Shown here piece after piece: positions 6,874-14,783 of a stretch of DNA of 23,082 nt (positions are counted from its first letter, which is position 1; each line of letters starts with the position of its first letter). A program made the position numbers and the translations under genes. Under the pieces are notes generated by a model. It did no database searches. It was not told the origin of the DNA and worked only from the letters and a program-made list of their open reading frames with translations. The DNA is taken from NCBI GenBank assembly GCA_016928455.1, contig JAFGKP010000026.1, forward strand, positions 1-23,082, written 5' to 3'. Source of the stretch: Methanomicrobia archaeon. GTDB taxonomy: Archaea; Halobacteriota; Syntropharchaeia; Alkanophagales; Methanospirareceae.

Positions 6874-8709
6874 TCACCGCAAGATATTCGCCGCTTCCTG
6901 AACCGCGCCAGCCTTGCCGAGGATGGTCACGAGATCGCCATCCATGAGCTGGGTATCGCCGTGTGCGATCAGCGATTTACCGTCTCGCCGTACCAGCGCG
7001 ATCAGGGTATCATCAGGCAGCGAAATATCCTTGATCGCCTTGCCGATGACGCGCTTATTCGAGACCTCTATTTCAAGAATATCGCCTTCCTCCGTGACCT
7101 CGCACATGGAAAAGAGGTCAGGATGGCCAACCATACCATCGAGCATGAGCGCGGTGGCAGTAACGGGACTAATAGAGCGAATCCCGAGGTCGCGAAAGGC
7201 CTGCAGGTTCTCCGTCTTATTTACCCGCGCGACCAGTTTTTCTTCGGTGAATCCGAACTTCGTCTTGGCGATCTGGCAGACCAGGAGATTGGTGTTGTCC
7301 TGATCCGTGGTGGCGACGAGGTACTTGGCGTGCTCGATTCCAGCCTTCTTGAGGACGGTGAGATCCTCGGCGTCGCCGTGTACCGCCGGTATCCCCAGCT
7401 CCATTGCCTTTTTAACGTTCGCTTCGTCACTATCGATGATCACGACGTTCTCGCACCGTTTGAGGAACCGTTCGGCGAGGGCGCGGCCAACGCTGCCGCC
7501 ACCAATCAACAGGATCGCCATAGGTATTACACCTGTTTGTTCAGCGATAAATCTTGCGGCGATGCCCGTGGCGAGCACGGTAACGATGATCGTGATGAAG
7601 ATCAAGCCGAGGAGGCTGGTCGCCTCTGCGTCGAGGCCGAGTAGTTGCAATCGCAGTGCGAAATAGACCGCCATCGAGGCGGGCACCACACCGCGGGGTC
7701 CCATAGCGGCGATGAAGAGTCTCTCGCCACGATTCAGATCTGCGGTATGCGTGGAGGCGAAGACCGCAAGGGGGCGAATAATGAGGAGCAAGATAACCGC
7801 GAGAAGCAGCCCGGGGAGCCCGATAGCACGCACAGCATCGAAATCGATGTAGGCCGAAAGGATAATGAAGATGATAGAAAGCAGGATGATCGAGAGATCC
7901 TCCTTGAAGCTTTTGATGGTCTCTTTATAAGGCACGTCAGCGGAGCCGATGACGATCCCGAAGATAGCCATGGCGAGCACACCGGATTGCGTGCCAATGT
8001 TTTCCGCACCGACGAATGCGGCCAGCAGAATGGAAATGGTAAAAAGTCGGGCATACTGCTTGGTAAGGAGGGGCACGTTCCGGAGTATGAGGATGAGCAG
8101 AAACCCGCTTGCCAGTCCGAAGAGGATACCATCGAAGATCCGGATCACGAGGAATTGGAGAACTTTAATGCCGGTGATCGAGGCGACGATCCACTCGAAG
8201 ACCACCGCGGCGAGCACCACACTGATGCCGTCGTTCAGGACCGCCTCAGCCTGGAGTGTATGGGCAACCCGTGTATTCACCGTGATCTGCCTGAGGATGG
8301 GCGTGATCACGGTGGGGCCGGTTGCGGCGATAAAAGCACCGAAGAGCAGAGCGATTGAGAAGGGTATCTCGAGGAGGACGTAGGCGGCAAGCGTGGTAAG
8401 TATCACCGTAATGGCCACGCCGACCGTCAGCAGAGAGAGGATGCTGCGCTGCATCTTACGGACCTGCCGAAGATCAATGTCGAGCCCACCATCGAAGACA
8501 ATGATGGCCACTGCAAACCCGACTAGCAGCTCGATCCCACCACCGAACCTGCTGGGTTCCACCAGGCCGGTCACTTCCGGGCCCAGGAGAATCCCCGCCG
8601 CCAGTAAGAAGACGATACTCGGGATCTTCACTACCTTGCCGAGCATGTGTGAGAAAATGCCAACGATCATGACGACCACGAGCGCGGTCAACACGTAGAT
8701 GGTGCTCAT
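6874..8709 (-). CDS. CPA1-type cation/proton antiporter with C-terminal RCK (TrkA-N/TrkA-C) module
   Basis: Exchanges Na+ or K+ for protons across the cytoplasmic membrane. The 611 residues contain about 12 hydrophobic segments up to residue 390, including ATGPTVITPILR at 129-140 and AVLNDGIS at 156-163. The Asn-Asp pair N159-D160 is the electroneutral CPA1 ion-binding signature. MGPRGVVPASMA near 336-347 matches the conserved Arg helix. A nucleotide-binding Rossmann domain follows from about 398 (GGGSVG at 403-408, then VVIIDSDE), and a TrkA-C domain ends the protein. The RCK part suggests gating by nucleotides or ions. On the minus strand GGGAG sits 7 nt before the ATG and TTTAAA (8744-8749) about 37 nt before it, supporting this start. 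Na+ versus K+ selectivity cannot be read from sequence. Confidence 0.92.
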   Translation of the reverse strand: MSTIYVLTALVVVMIVGIFSHMLGKVVKIPSIVFLLAAGILLGPEVTGLVEPSRFGGGIELLVGFAVAIIVFDGGLDIDLRQVRKMQRSILSLLTVGVAITVILTTLAAYVLLEIPFSIALLFGAFIAATGPTVITPILRQITVNTRVAHTLQAEAVLNDGISVVLAAVVFEWIVASITGIKVLQFLVIRIFDGILFGLASGFLLILILRNVPLLTKQYARLFTISILLAAFVGAENIGTQSGVLAMAIFGIVIGSADVPYKETIKSFKEDLSIILLSIIFIILSAYIDFDAVRAIGLPGLLLAVILLLIIRPLAVFASTHTADLNRGERLFIAAMGPRGVVPASMAVYFALRLQLLGLDAEATSLLGLIFITIIVTVLATGIAARFIAEQTGVIPMAILLIGGGSVGRALAERFLKRCENVVIIDSDEANVKKAMELGIPAVHGDAEDLTVLKKAGIEHAKYLVATTDQDNTNLLVCQIAKTKFGFTEEKLVARVNKTENLQAFRDLGIRSISPVTATALMLDGMVGHPDLFSMCEVTEEGDILEIEVSNKRVIGKAIKDISLPDDTLIALVRRDGKSLIAHGDTQLMDGDLVTILGKAGAVQEAANILR

Positions 8710-9022
8710 GCGAGTTCTCCCGGAACCTGGAGTAATTTCGTGCTTTAAAGTGGATCTGCATTCTATCTATTCGCGTCCTGCGGTTAAAGAACTTCCGACG
8801 AGGCCGAGCAAAGAGGCCGGAACTGTTTCTACTAGTGCCTGAGTCCGCTGCCGCTGCTGAGGGAAAAAGGGGGGGGTAAGGAGGAAAGAGTGGCGCGTAA
8901 ACCGCATGGGCGAGAGCCGGGTGCTGAGCAAACTGTTTATTAAGGTGCGGAAGAATGGTAAGGTAGTAAGTCCTGTCGTATATCGCGTGAAATAAAACAA
9001 TTTATCGCTGTGCTACGTAATC
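8710..9022. other. Divergent intergenic region of 313 bp
   Basis: It lies between the antiporter gene and the YdjM-like gene, which are transcribed outward. It holds the antiporter's TTTAAA box (8744-8749) and, near 8990-9005, AT-rich sequence suitable as a TATA region for the gene at 9023. A weak inverted repeat (TTCCG with CGGAA around a GGCC pair, about 8790-8825) and a run of eight G near 8870 are visible. I see no gene in it; the 77-codon minus reading at 8767-9000 has no family signature and a proline- and leucine-rich random look. Confidence 0.5.
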
Positions 9023-9574
9023 ATGTTTCTCTTCGGACACCTGGGGATAACGCTGGGCATTGCCGTGCTTCTTTTCCGTGTATTGAAGATCGAGCCGGAT
9101 CGGCAGCTTTATGGCGCGGTGCTCGTGGGCGCGATCCTTCCGGATTTGATTGACAAGCCGATCGGGGAGATCCTGCTTGCGGACTCGATCTCGAACGGCC
9201 GGCTCATTGCGCACACGCTTCTCTTCGCCCTTATACTCGTGTTCATCGGCATATACGTGTACAACCGTAATGGAGCGCTCTGGGGGATACTGCTCGGCGG
9301 TGCTGCACTGCTGCATCTTTGCGAGGATCAGATGTGGCTCATCCCGGAGACGCTCCTGTATCCGCTCTTCGGGCTCGCATTCCCGCAGGGCATTCTGGAA
9401 CCGCACTGGTGGGAGTATTTCATCGCTGCGTTCTTCCGCACCTATTCGCTTGCGCCCGATGCCGCATTTGCCCTGTATTCCGAGCTACTCGGCATGACCG
9501 TTCTGACACTCTTCGCGGGACAGCAGCTTACCCGTAACTACCGAAAAGCTCACGAAGCTGCGCAGGTCAACTGA
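9023..9574 (+). CDS. YdjM/DUF457-type membrane-bound metal-dependent hydrolase-like protein
   Basis: A 183-residue polytopic membrane protein with about four hydrophobic segments. The pattern fits the YdjM (LexA-regulated membrane-bound metal-dependent hydrolase) family: FGHLGITLG near residues 4-12, GAILPDLIDKPIG near 36-48, NGRLIAHTLL near 58-67, LLHLCEDQMW near 95-104 followed by a PET motif. The His and Asp residues in these segments would bind metal. The reaction is not known for archaeal members. AT-rich sequence 20-30 nt before the ATG suggests a near-leaderless message. It lies 67 bp before the next plus-strand gene; co-transcription is possible. Confidence 0.75.
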   Translation: MFLFGHLGITLGIAVLLFRVLKIEPDRQLYGAVLVGAILPDLIDKPIGEILLADSISNGRLIAHTLLFALILVFIGIYVYNRNGALWGILLGGAALLHLCEDQMWLIPETLLYPLFGLAFPQGILEPHWWEYFIAAFFRTYSLAPDAAFALYSELLGMTVLTLFAGQQLTRNYRKAHEAAQVN

Positions 9575-9641
9575 TGTTTTTGAGTATGCCCGCCCGGCGC
9601 ATTGCAGGTTTGGACCATGACGGAATGACTGGTACTGGATC

Positions 9642-10811
9642 ATGCCTTTAAGCGAAAAAAGCAGCTGGAAGAGCCCCCGCAGGCTCGCACTGATTGCAGG
9701 CGTAGTGACGAGTCTCTTGCTCGGCCTCTGGTTCAGCGCACCGGCGCCAGGAGGTGATGTTCTCGTGCTCGATGCAGCCGCGATGACCGTGGTGCTTGAT
9801 GAGCTCCCGGCAACGGAAGAGGCTGCACGTGCCCGCGCGGAAGAGGAGATCAGTAACGTTACGGGCGTGCCAGCAGAAGAAGTGGAGCGGCATTTCACGC
9901 TGCTCAAAAGCTCGCGTACACAGTACGAGTGGCAGCTCGTGTATACTGTCTCGAACAATCCGGACCTTGCGGTCTCGCTCGTGCACAGGATCACCGCGGA
10001 CGAAGGGTATGCCATTGCGGACGAGTACCTCAAAGACCTGCTTGGTACCGCATATTTCAGCGCGCACTTCACGCCTGAGCGGTTCGATAGCGTGACGAAT
10101 ACCGTGCATTACTCGTTCGTCTATCCGCTGCCTGGTGATGAGTTCGAGCTGCCGATGTGGGTACGGGTAAGCTACGAGCGAACCGTGACCGGCCGCCAGG
10201 TAGTTACCGGGCCGCAGGAGATCACCATAGCGCGAGCACAGGCCGATGAGCTTGCACAGCAGCAGGGCGTGCCTGAACCGTTTTCGAGCACTCCGTTCCT
10301 CAAGAGCGGCATTCTCTGCTGGCGCGTTGTCTGGCAGCATACCCCAAATGACGCGGATTATGAACTGCAGCGGCTCTATGGCGTCGAGATCCACGCCACG
10401 ACGGGCGAACTAATAACGATACTGCGGTACGTACGACCGACACCGGCATCGTCGGCATCGCCCGTACCTATCACGTCCGCGCAGATTACTGCGCTGCTTG
10501 CAGAGCTCGGTGTAACGGGCTTAGAGGACGGCGCGAGCTTTGACGTGCGTGTCTTTAACGGCTCTGACGAGGTGTTCGCGGTAACCAGGAGCTTTGGCCG
10601 GCTTGTGGTGCAGCAGGGTGCAAATGCCAATGCGGACATCACGCTCTGGCTCGACCGCGAGCTGATCGTGCAGGCGCTGCAGGCTGCTGATACGCTCGCA
10701 TATCTGCAGGAGCACGCGAACGGTAGAAACGTCCGGGTGGAATTGCACGCGAACGCGGTGATTTTGCAGAAGAAGGGGTATCTCGAGTTGTATGAACGGT
10801 TGCAGGGATAG
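9642..10811 (+). CDS. Membrane-anchored extracytoplasmic protein with PepSY-like repeats
   Basis: A 389-residue protein I do not recognise as a named family. A basic N-terminus followed by a hydrophobic stretch near residues 17-33 (LIAGVVTSLLLGLW) is a signal anchor. The rest is soluble and predicted to lie outside the membrane. Two stretches resemble PepSY domains: an early one with VHRITADEGYAIADEYL, and a clearer one where an ARAQADELAQQQG helix is followed by a WRVVW strand and YGVEIHATTGELI. A final domain (about 270-389) is rich in alpha/beta pattern and ends in KKGYLELYERLQG. PepSY proteins often inhibit peptidases, but the match is distant. A decayed copy of its 3' end sits at 11430-11474. 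Confidence 0.6.
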   Translation: MPLSEKSSWKSPRRLALIAGVVTSLLLGLWFSAPAPGGDVLVLDAAAMTVVLDELPATEEAARARAEEEISNVTGVPAEEVERHFTLLKSSRTQYEWQLVYTVSNNPDLAVSLVHRITADEGYAIADEYLKDLLGTAYFSAHFTPERFDSVTNTVHYSFVYPLPGDEFELPMWVRVSYERTVTGRQVVTGPQEITIARAQADELAQQQGVPEPFSSTPFLKSGILCWRVVWQHTPNDADYELQRLYGVEIHATTGELITILRYVRPTPASSASPVPITSAQITALLAELGVTGLEDGASFDVRVFNGSDEVFAVTRSFGRLVVQQGANANADITLWLDRELIVQALQAADTLAYLQEHANGRNVRVELHANAVILQKKGYLELYERLQG

Positions 10812-10925
10812 ATGGTGTGTGCGGCATCTTCGCTTCTTCAAATGGCTTGATTGCGCTTGTATGAACTCCTGGTCAGTTCAGTCAGCAGATAGCTCACCAA
10901 TGGTCTTGTTCTGGTGAAGTGGGTT

Positions 10926-11274
10926 TCATAACTCAACCGCTTCTTCGAGCACCGCTGTGATGAACGGGTTTTTGTCACGCACCAGCTGCTCGAACTCCGC
11001 AGGGGTATAACAGAGCGGCTCGATGGGCAAACTGGTGAGCTCGAGGACCGCGCAGATTCGTTTGTGGAACCGCTGCGTGGACTCGCCCACGATCAGGAGA
11101 TCACTATCGCTCCCATCGTTCAACTCGTGCCGCACATAAATAAGAGCCGAAGGCGAGTATCTTGCGTGCACTGAATCGGGTTTGCAGTTGCTGTGCCAGT
11201 GCCTGCAGCTCGGCGTCTAGCTCTCGATACAGTTCTTCACTTCGGCTAAGATCAAGCCGGCACAACTGATGCAT
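10926..11274 (-). pseudogene. MNT-type nucleotidyltransferase broken by a 4-bp tandem duplication
   Basis: Read on the minus strand from ATG 11272-11274, one frame gives a helical N-terminus rich in Glu, Leu and Gln that ends in KILAFGSY, the start of the Pol-beta nucleotidyltransferase motif. The rest of the motif, RHELNDGSDSDLLIV, continues in another frame and runs on to TGA 10926-10928 with the family's C-terminal half (pattern EPLCYTPAEFEQL). The junction is ATAAATAA at 11136-11143. Removing one ATAA unit restores a continuous reading of about 114 residues with GSx10DxD spacing. Such minimal nucleotidyltransferases are usually MntA-type antitoxins paired with HEPN toxins. No HEPN partner is visible next to it. 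The frameshift could be real decay or an assembly error. Confidence 0.75.
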
Positions 11275-11560
11275 TCGTCCGCATCATCCTGTTGTTCATA
11301 CTAGTCGCCTTCATTCCTGCATCGTTTCGTTACACTGTTACAGATGGGATATTGAGCCAGGAAAATCGTTGCTTGCTGCTACTCATCTCGGGAGCACGCC
11401 GATGATGGGAGCGCGTGCGGTTGCGCTGCGTGATCGTACAGAAAGAAGGGTTATCTGGAGTTGTATGGGCACTTGTAGCCCTGAAACGCGCGCGGGCACC
11501 CAGGCAGGGCATTAGGTAGATATAGCAACCTTTAAATTCTTACGGTTATTTCATTGGCTT
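11275..11560. other. Gene-free stretch with a decayed copy of the 9642-10811 gene end
   Basis: No convincing coding region. Bases 11430-11474 closely follow 10758-10801, the last codons of the PepSY-like gene: both contain a GTGAT start, CAGAA, GAAGGG, TATCT, GAGTTGTATG in the same order. In this copy the frame is broken, so it is a relic of a duplication of that gene's 3' end. The right edge holds the promoter of the lamin-tail protein gene. Confidence 0.55.
11531..11538 (+). promoter_or_regulatory. TATA box of the lamin-tail surface protein gene
   Basis: TTTAAATT preceded by CAACC is centred 26-27 nt before the ATG at 11561, which predicts a leaderless transcript. No ribosome binding site precedes the ATG, in agreement. 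Confidence 0.55.
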
Positions 11561-12247
11561 ATGAATCGAAGATGTATGCTTTTAGCTGCCGCGGCCGTGG
11601 CGGCGATGGTGGTAGTGGCAGGGATAGAAGTAGGAGCTGGCAGTTATGCAAATCACGTGGTGATCAGTGAAGTGATACCGAATCCTGTGGAGGGCACTGA
11701 TGATGGGTACCAGTGGATAGAGCTTTACAATCCAACAGGAGAACCAGTAGATATTTCTGCCTGGACAGGCGGTAGCGCCGAAACGTCAGACCAGTTCACG
11801 ATCCCAGAAGGGACGAGTATGGATGCTTATACCTGCTATCTCATCGGTGATATCGACGTTTTTCTCAAAGATCATGAGGCGTATCTTACAATTGCAAGCC
11901 GCGGTGAAGACGCACACCTTATCCTCAGGACTGCGTCCGGAACGGTCGTTGACCAGGTGGGATGGGATTCAAACGCAGTCTACGAAACCGCACCCTGTGC
12001 TAGACCTGACGAAGGTTTGAGCCTGCAGCGAAAAATTAACGACACGCTCGATTACGACGGTATCCACGGCCCCGGCTGGGATACGGACGACAACAGTGCT
12101 GATTTCTTTGTCGGCACGCCGGATCCGCGGTGTAGCGATTATCCGCCAGTGCCCCCGCTCCCCGAACTCGCACCGCTCATCCTCTTCGCTACCGGGCTCT
12201 GCATCCTCGCAGGCTACATGCTGTGGGCACGACGACGCACGCACTGA
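11561..12247 (+). CDS. Secreted lamin-tail-domain protein with PEF-CTERM-like sorting tail
   Basis: A 228-residue surface protein. The N-terminus is a signal peptide (basic MNRR, then an Ala/Val-rich core to about residue 25). A lamin-tail domain (LTD) spans roughly residues 30-150: VVISEVIPNP, then YQWIELYNPTGEPVDISAW, and later VVDQVGWDS, the usual strands of this Ig-like fold found on secreted nucleases and surface proteins. The C-terminus PLPELAPLILFATGLCILAG followed by a Trp-Ala-Arg-Arg-Arg-Thr basic end has the tripartite form of an archaeosortase signal: short P-E-L motif, hydrophobic helix, basic cluster. The same tail ends the proteins at 17790 and 21304. Processing by an archaeosortase and anchoring to lipid is the inferred fate. 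The ligand is unknown. Confidence 0.82.
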   Translation: MNRRCMLLAAAAVAAMVVVAGIEVGAGSYANHVVISEVIPNPVEGTDDGYQWIELYNPTGEPVDISAWTGGSAETSDQFTIPEGTSMDAYTCYLIGDIDVFLKDHEAYLTIASRGEDAHLILRTASGTVVDQVGWDSNAVYETAPCARPDEGLSLQRKINDTLDYDGIHGPGWDTDDNSADFFVGTPDPRCSDYPPVPPLPELAPLILFATGLCILAGYMLWARRRTH

Positions 12248-12536
12248 GTAATCGCTTCATATTTAGCTGAACCGTGTAATGAGCGGTCAGCGAGCGGGCA
12301 ATGAGCCAACGATCAGGAATGAGAAAGGGATAGGAAAATGGATATCGTCTTTACGTTACATGCCGATGATATCACCGTTCACCAGCCCGGCGTGCGCTTG
12401 ACGGTCTTAATAGCAGAATCAAAGCGGCTTCGAGTACGTCGAGACGCGACGTGTTCCACGAGCTCGCTTCTCAGATCCCGCTTTAAGCGAAATGGAAGGA
12501 TGAACTTTATTTAGCAGAAAGAGGATAGGTAGGACT
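12248..12536. other. Gene-poor spacer upstream of the AbrB antitoxin gene
   Basis: A 58-codon plus-strand reading (12338-12514) has no recognisable signature. A 19-base word at 12370-12388 is identical to 13669-13687 inside the coiled-coil protein gene; on the minus strand it encodes GLVNGD in both places. This suggests a decayed fragment related to that gene. The CTTTATTTAG element at 12505-12514, 28 nt from the ATG at 12537, is a likely TATA box for the antitoxin operon. Confidence 0.4.
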
Positions 12537-12776
12537 ATGAGCGGTGCGATGGTAAGCCTCGATAAGCAAAACCGAGTGGCACTCCCGAAGGATGTTATTG
12601 ATAAACTTGGCTTAACGGGTAAGGTGGTTCTCGTAGATTTAGGGGACCATATCGGCATCTATCCCGTTCCGAAAGATCCTTATGAGCGGCTTCACGGAAG
12701 CTTTACCACCGAAAAACCATTCAAAGAGTTACGAAGAAGAGCGGAGGAATTGGCGTTGGATGATGCAGGAAGGTGA
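12537..12776 (+). CDS. AbrB/SpoVT-type antitoxin (VapB-like)
   Basis: A 79-residue protein with an N-terminal swapped-hairpin AbrB domain: MVSLDKQNRVALPKDVIDKL at residues 5-24, then GKVVLVDLGDHIGIYPV. The C-terminal half (KPFKELRRRAEELALDDAG) is a charged helix of the kind that wraps around and blocks a PIN toxin. The gene ends 11 bases before the PIN toxin reading frame at 12788, the classical antitoxin-first order. AbrB antitoxins also bind their own promoter, so autoregulation is likely. The partner toxin gene is frameshifted, so this may now be an orphan antitoxin. Confidence 0.82.
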   Translation: MSGAMVSLDKQNRVALPKDVIDKLGLTGKVVLVDLGDHIGIYPVPKDPYERLHGSFTTEKPFKELRRRAEELALDDAGR

Positions 12777-12787
12777 TTTGATTTGAA

Positions 12788-13194
12788 ATGCTTCTTGAGA
12801 ACGACGTCATTTTCGCCTCTATGAACGAGTACGATGGCACCACGAGCAAGCAGAGGTGCTGTTTCAACTGATAAAAAGCGGCTTACAACTGGAGTCGTCA
12901 TCTGCATGTTTACTTGAACTGGAACTAATATTCAAGAGTGAAGGTAGAGAGGATGAGCTACTCGATGCGGTTACCGCTTTAAAGGGAATAGAGAATATTG
13001 AATTTCTACCAGTTACTCCAGAGATAGTAATATCGAGCATTGCGATAAGAAGAAATTATGAGCTCACATTTTTTGATTCGCATTATGCAGCAACTGCATT
13101 GAGTCGAGATAGAATTATTATTTCAATGGATAGAGCATACGATGACAGTCCAAGTTTAAACCGCTATGGTCCAGATGAAGTTCCCTGCGAGTGA
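12788..13194 (+). pseudogene. PIN-domain toxin (VapC) with a one-base frameshift
   Basis: From ATG 12788 the reading LLENDVIFASMNEYD is a typical PIN start with the first metal-binding Asp at residue 6. After GATGG (12833-12837) the family pattern continues in the next frame as HHEQAEVLFQLIKSG, then LELELIFKSEG (second acidic residue), TFFDSHYAATAL and IIISMDRAYDD (third and fourth acidic residues), to TGA 13192-13194. A single missing base at about 12837 explains the shift. Restored, the protein would be about 135 residues with the full acidic quartet of a site-specific RNase. Its cognate AbrB antitoxin lies immediately upstream. Neither fragment alone should be toxic. Assembly error is an alternative. 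Confidence 0.78.
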
Positions 13195-13363
13195 ATGCTG
13201 GTGTGCTCGAATCGCACTACAGGGTGCTCGTGAACGGAGTGAGTTTCTCGCGCGATAAATCGAAGAACCTCATGGAGTACTAAGAGGATTCTACGCGCTG
13301 AGAATGCGGTTGGGCTATCATACGTATGAGCTGGGGATAACCTCCCGGTACTCGTCATGCATC

Positions 13364-14083
13364 TTACTCGTCGAGCGACCGATGCGGCTGCTGGTGACGC
13401 GCGGGCGACTGCGGGCGCAGCGCGTGTCGGTTCATGATTTTCTGTGGTAACCCAGCGCCGCCGTTACGCAGAAACGCGGACTCTTTTTGGAAGTGCACGA
13501 TCTGCGCGTTCGAGTGCACCGAACGGGCATCGAGCGCGGCTGTAGTAGCGATCAATTCACTGATAGCCCGCGCCAATTCTGGTTTTACCCGTGAATCCTC
13601 AAGCCGCTCATAAATGCCAATGAGCGCCTCGATGACCAGAAGCACGCAGCCGTGTACCAGCTCCGTTTTATCACCGTTCACCAGCCCAGGTGTATGGGCG
13701 GTGAGCACGGCCAGCTCATGGTTGCACTGAGCAGCAAGCGCGGTGATCCGGGTGTTCATCTCTTGCTGCTGGCAGTCGAGCGTCAGGTCATTATCGCGCC
13801 ATTGCTGGAGCAACGACTTCATCATATACCGCTTCTTAACGGGATCTTCGATCTCCTGGAGCTGAGACATCTCGGCCTTGAGCGTCTGCTGCCGCTGCTC
13901 CAGATCACTGAGTATCCGCTCACGATTCGATTCCCAGGACTGAATCTCGCGTTTGGAGCAAGACAGCCGCGCCAGCTTCTGCTCCAGCAGAGGGTTGGTA
14001 AGCGTGGTCTTCCGGAGTGCATCCTTATGGGCGGCGCCGAAGAGCTTCTTAAGCCGCGGCATCTGCATCTGGCGTTGGTTCAT
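13364..14083 (-). CDS. Orphan coiled-coil protein of unknown function
   Basis: A 239-residue protein I do not recognise. There is no signal peptide or membrane segment. Residues about 40-120 have heptad-like leucine and charged patterns typical of a coiled coil (for example SDLEQRQQTLKAEMSQLQEI), and the region near 140-190 looks helical as well. The C-terminal 25 residues are rich in His, Arg and Pro and look disordered. The TTTATATA box about 33 nt upstream and the good minus-strand composition support a real gene. It stands alone among toxin-antitoxin debris and has no partner with which it overlaps. A 19-base piece of it recurs at 12370-12388. Confidence 0.6.
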   Translation of the reverse strand: MNQRQMQMPRLKKLFGAAHKDALRKTTLTNPLLEQKLARLSCSKREIQSWESNRERILSDLEQRQQTLKAEMSQLQEIEDPVKKRYMMKSLLQQWRDNDLTLDCQQQEMNTRITALAAQCNHELAVLTAHTPGLVNGDKTELVHGCVLLVIEALIGIYERLEDSRVKPELARAISELIATTAALDARSVHSNAQIVHFQKESAFLRNGGAGLPQKIMNRHALRPQSPARHQQPHRSLDE

Positions 14084-14112
14084 GAGGTACCAATTCCATT
14101 GGTGGTGGTAGG

Positions 14113-14120
14113 TATATAAA
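14113..14120 (-). promoter_or_regulatory. TATA box of the coiled-coil protein gene
   Basis: On the minus strand TTTATATA is centred about 33 nt before the ATG at 14083, predicting a leader of roughly 5-8 nt. Confidence 0.5.
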
Positions 14121-14256
14121 GCTTGCGGTTTTTCACCGGGTGTGGCGTACGATTGATGAGTAGTTCTTGCTCGATTTGACGGTATTCATACCACTGCCCA
14201 TGCTTCAGGACTGGCCCGGGAAGTTGCCGTCTTTTCGCTGTTCGATCCGTCCTAGA

Positions 14257-14418
14257 ATTTTGTATCAATTTGACGGCGCCTGCGAATGCGACGGGCCCAG
14301 CATCATGTACTGGGTTCCGGCACTACCCGGTTGCTATTCGCAGGGCGAGACGATCGAAGAGGACCTGGTTATTGGTCGAGTAAAGGTGGAAGTAGCTGGT
14401 GTGGGTTCCGCCACCTGA
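14257..14418 (+). pseudogene. Relic of a HicB-like antitoxin gene
   Basis: The reading ILYQFDG, then MYWVPALPGCYSQGETIEED is the hallmark of the HicB partial RNase-H fold (usual pattern: vPaLPGC-SQG-T-EEAL). The first strand is degraded, and after EED the expected helix is replaced by unrelated sequence ending at TGA 14416-14418. No convincing ribosome binding site or promoter leads into it, and no HicA toxin (small double-stranded-RNA-binding-like protein) is found in the surrounding 460 bp. I read it as a decayed fragment rather than a working antitoxin. Confidence 0.55.
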
Positions 14419-14546
14419 GCCCATAGCTACGTACGTGGAGTTCTTCTTTGCCCACGTAAGAAAATCGCGCAATATCGATCGACGACCGCACGGTCATCCC
14501 ACCACAGAAGTCACATAAGCATAAATAGGAGGAACACCAATAATAC

Positions 14547-14783
14547 ATGAGAACGGTGGCGATAAAGAAACTCGAAGTGCCCCTAATCGGCGACCTCGAT
14601 GAGGCTGACGCGCGGATAGCGTTAGCCGCAGAGCTCTTCCGCGAAGGCAAAATGACTTTGAAACAAGCCGCGGACATAGCACAGTTGACGCTTTGGGACT
14701 TCCTCTATGAGTTGGGTAAACGAAAGATCAGTTACACTAACATTACACTGGAAGAGCTACAAGAGGAACTCGCCGAAGTATGA
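14547..14783 (+). CDS. UPF0175-family antitoxin
   Basis: A 78-residue protein with the UPF0175 pattern: an ALAAELFREGKMTLKQAADI helix-turn-helix followed by TLWDFLYELGKRKISYTN and a LEELQEELAEV tail. UPF0175 proteins typically precede DUF3368 PIN-like toxins and are thought to neutralise them. That order is kept here: the stop overlaps the ATG of the truncated DUF3368 reading as ATGA at 14780-14783. GGAGGA at 14528-14533 lies 13 nt before the ATG, and the AT-rich CATAAATAG just before it is a possible TATA element. Intact in length. Confidence 0.8.
   Translation: MRTVAIKKLEVPLIGDLDEADARIALAAELFREGKMTLKQAADIAQLTLWDFLYELGKRKISYTNITLEELQEELAEV

Noticed and set aside
7645..8358. A 237-codon open plus-strand reading
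   Set aside because: It lies wholly opposite the antiporter gene, is extremely rich in Asp, Glu, Gly and His as expected for the complement of membrane-protein codons, and has no family pattern.
8767..9000. A 77-codon minus-strand reading in the divergent intergenic region
   Set aside because: It would sit on the promoter side of the antiporter gene, has no ribosome binding site and no protein-like pattern.
9648..10394. A 248-codon open minus-strand reading
   Set aside because: It is antisense to the PepSY-like gene, which has a proper signal anchor and domain patterns; the minus reading is rich in Arg, His and Cys and looks like a shadow.
14080..14268. A 62-codon minus-strand reading upstream of the coiled-coil gene
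   Set aside because: It covers the TATA box of the coiled-coil gene and shows no family signature; it could be a relic, but support is too thin to call.
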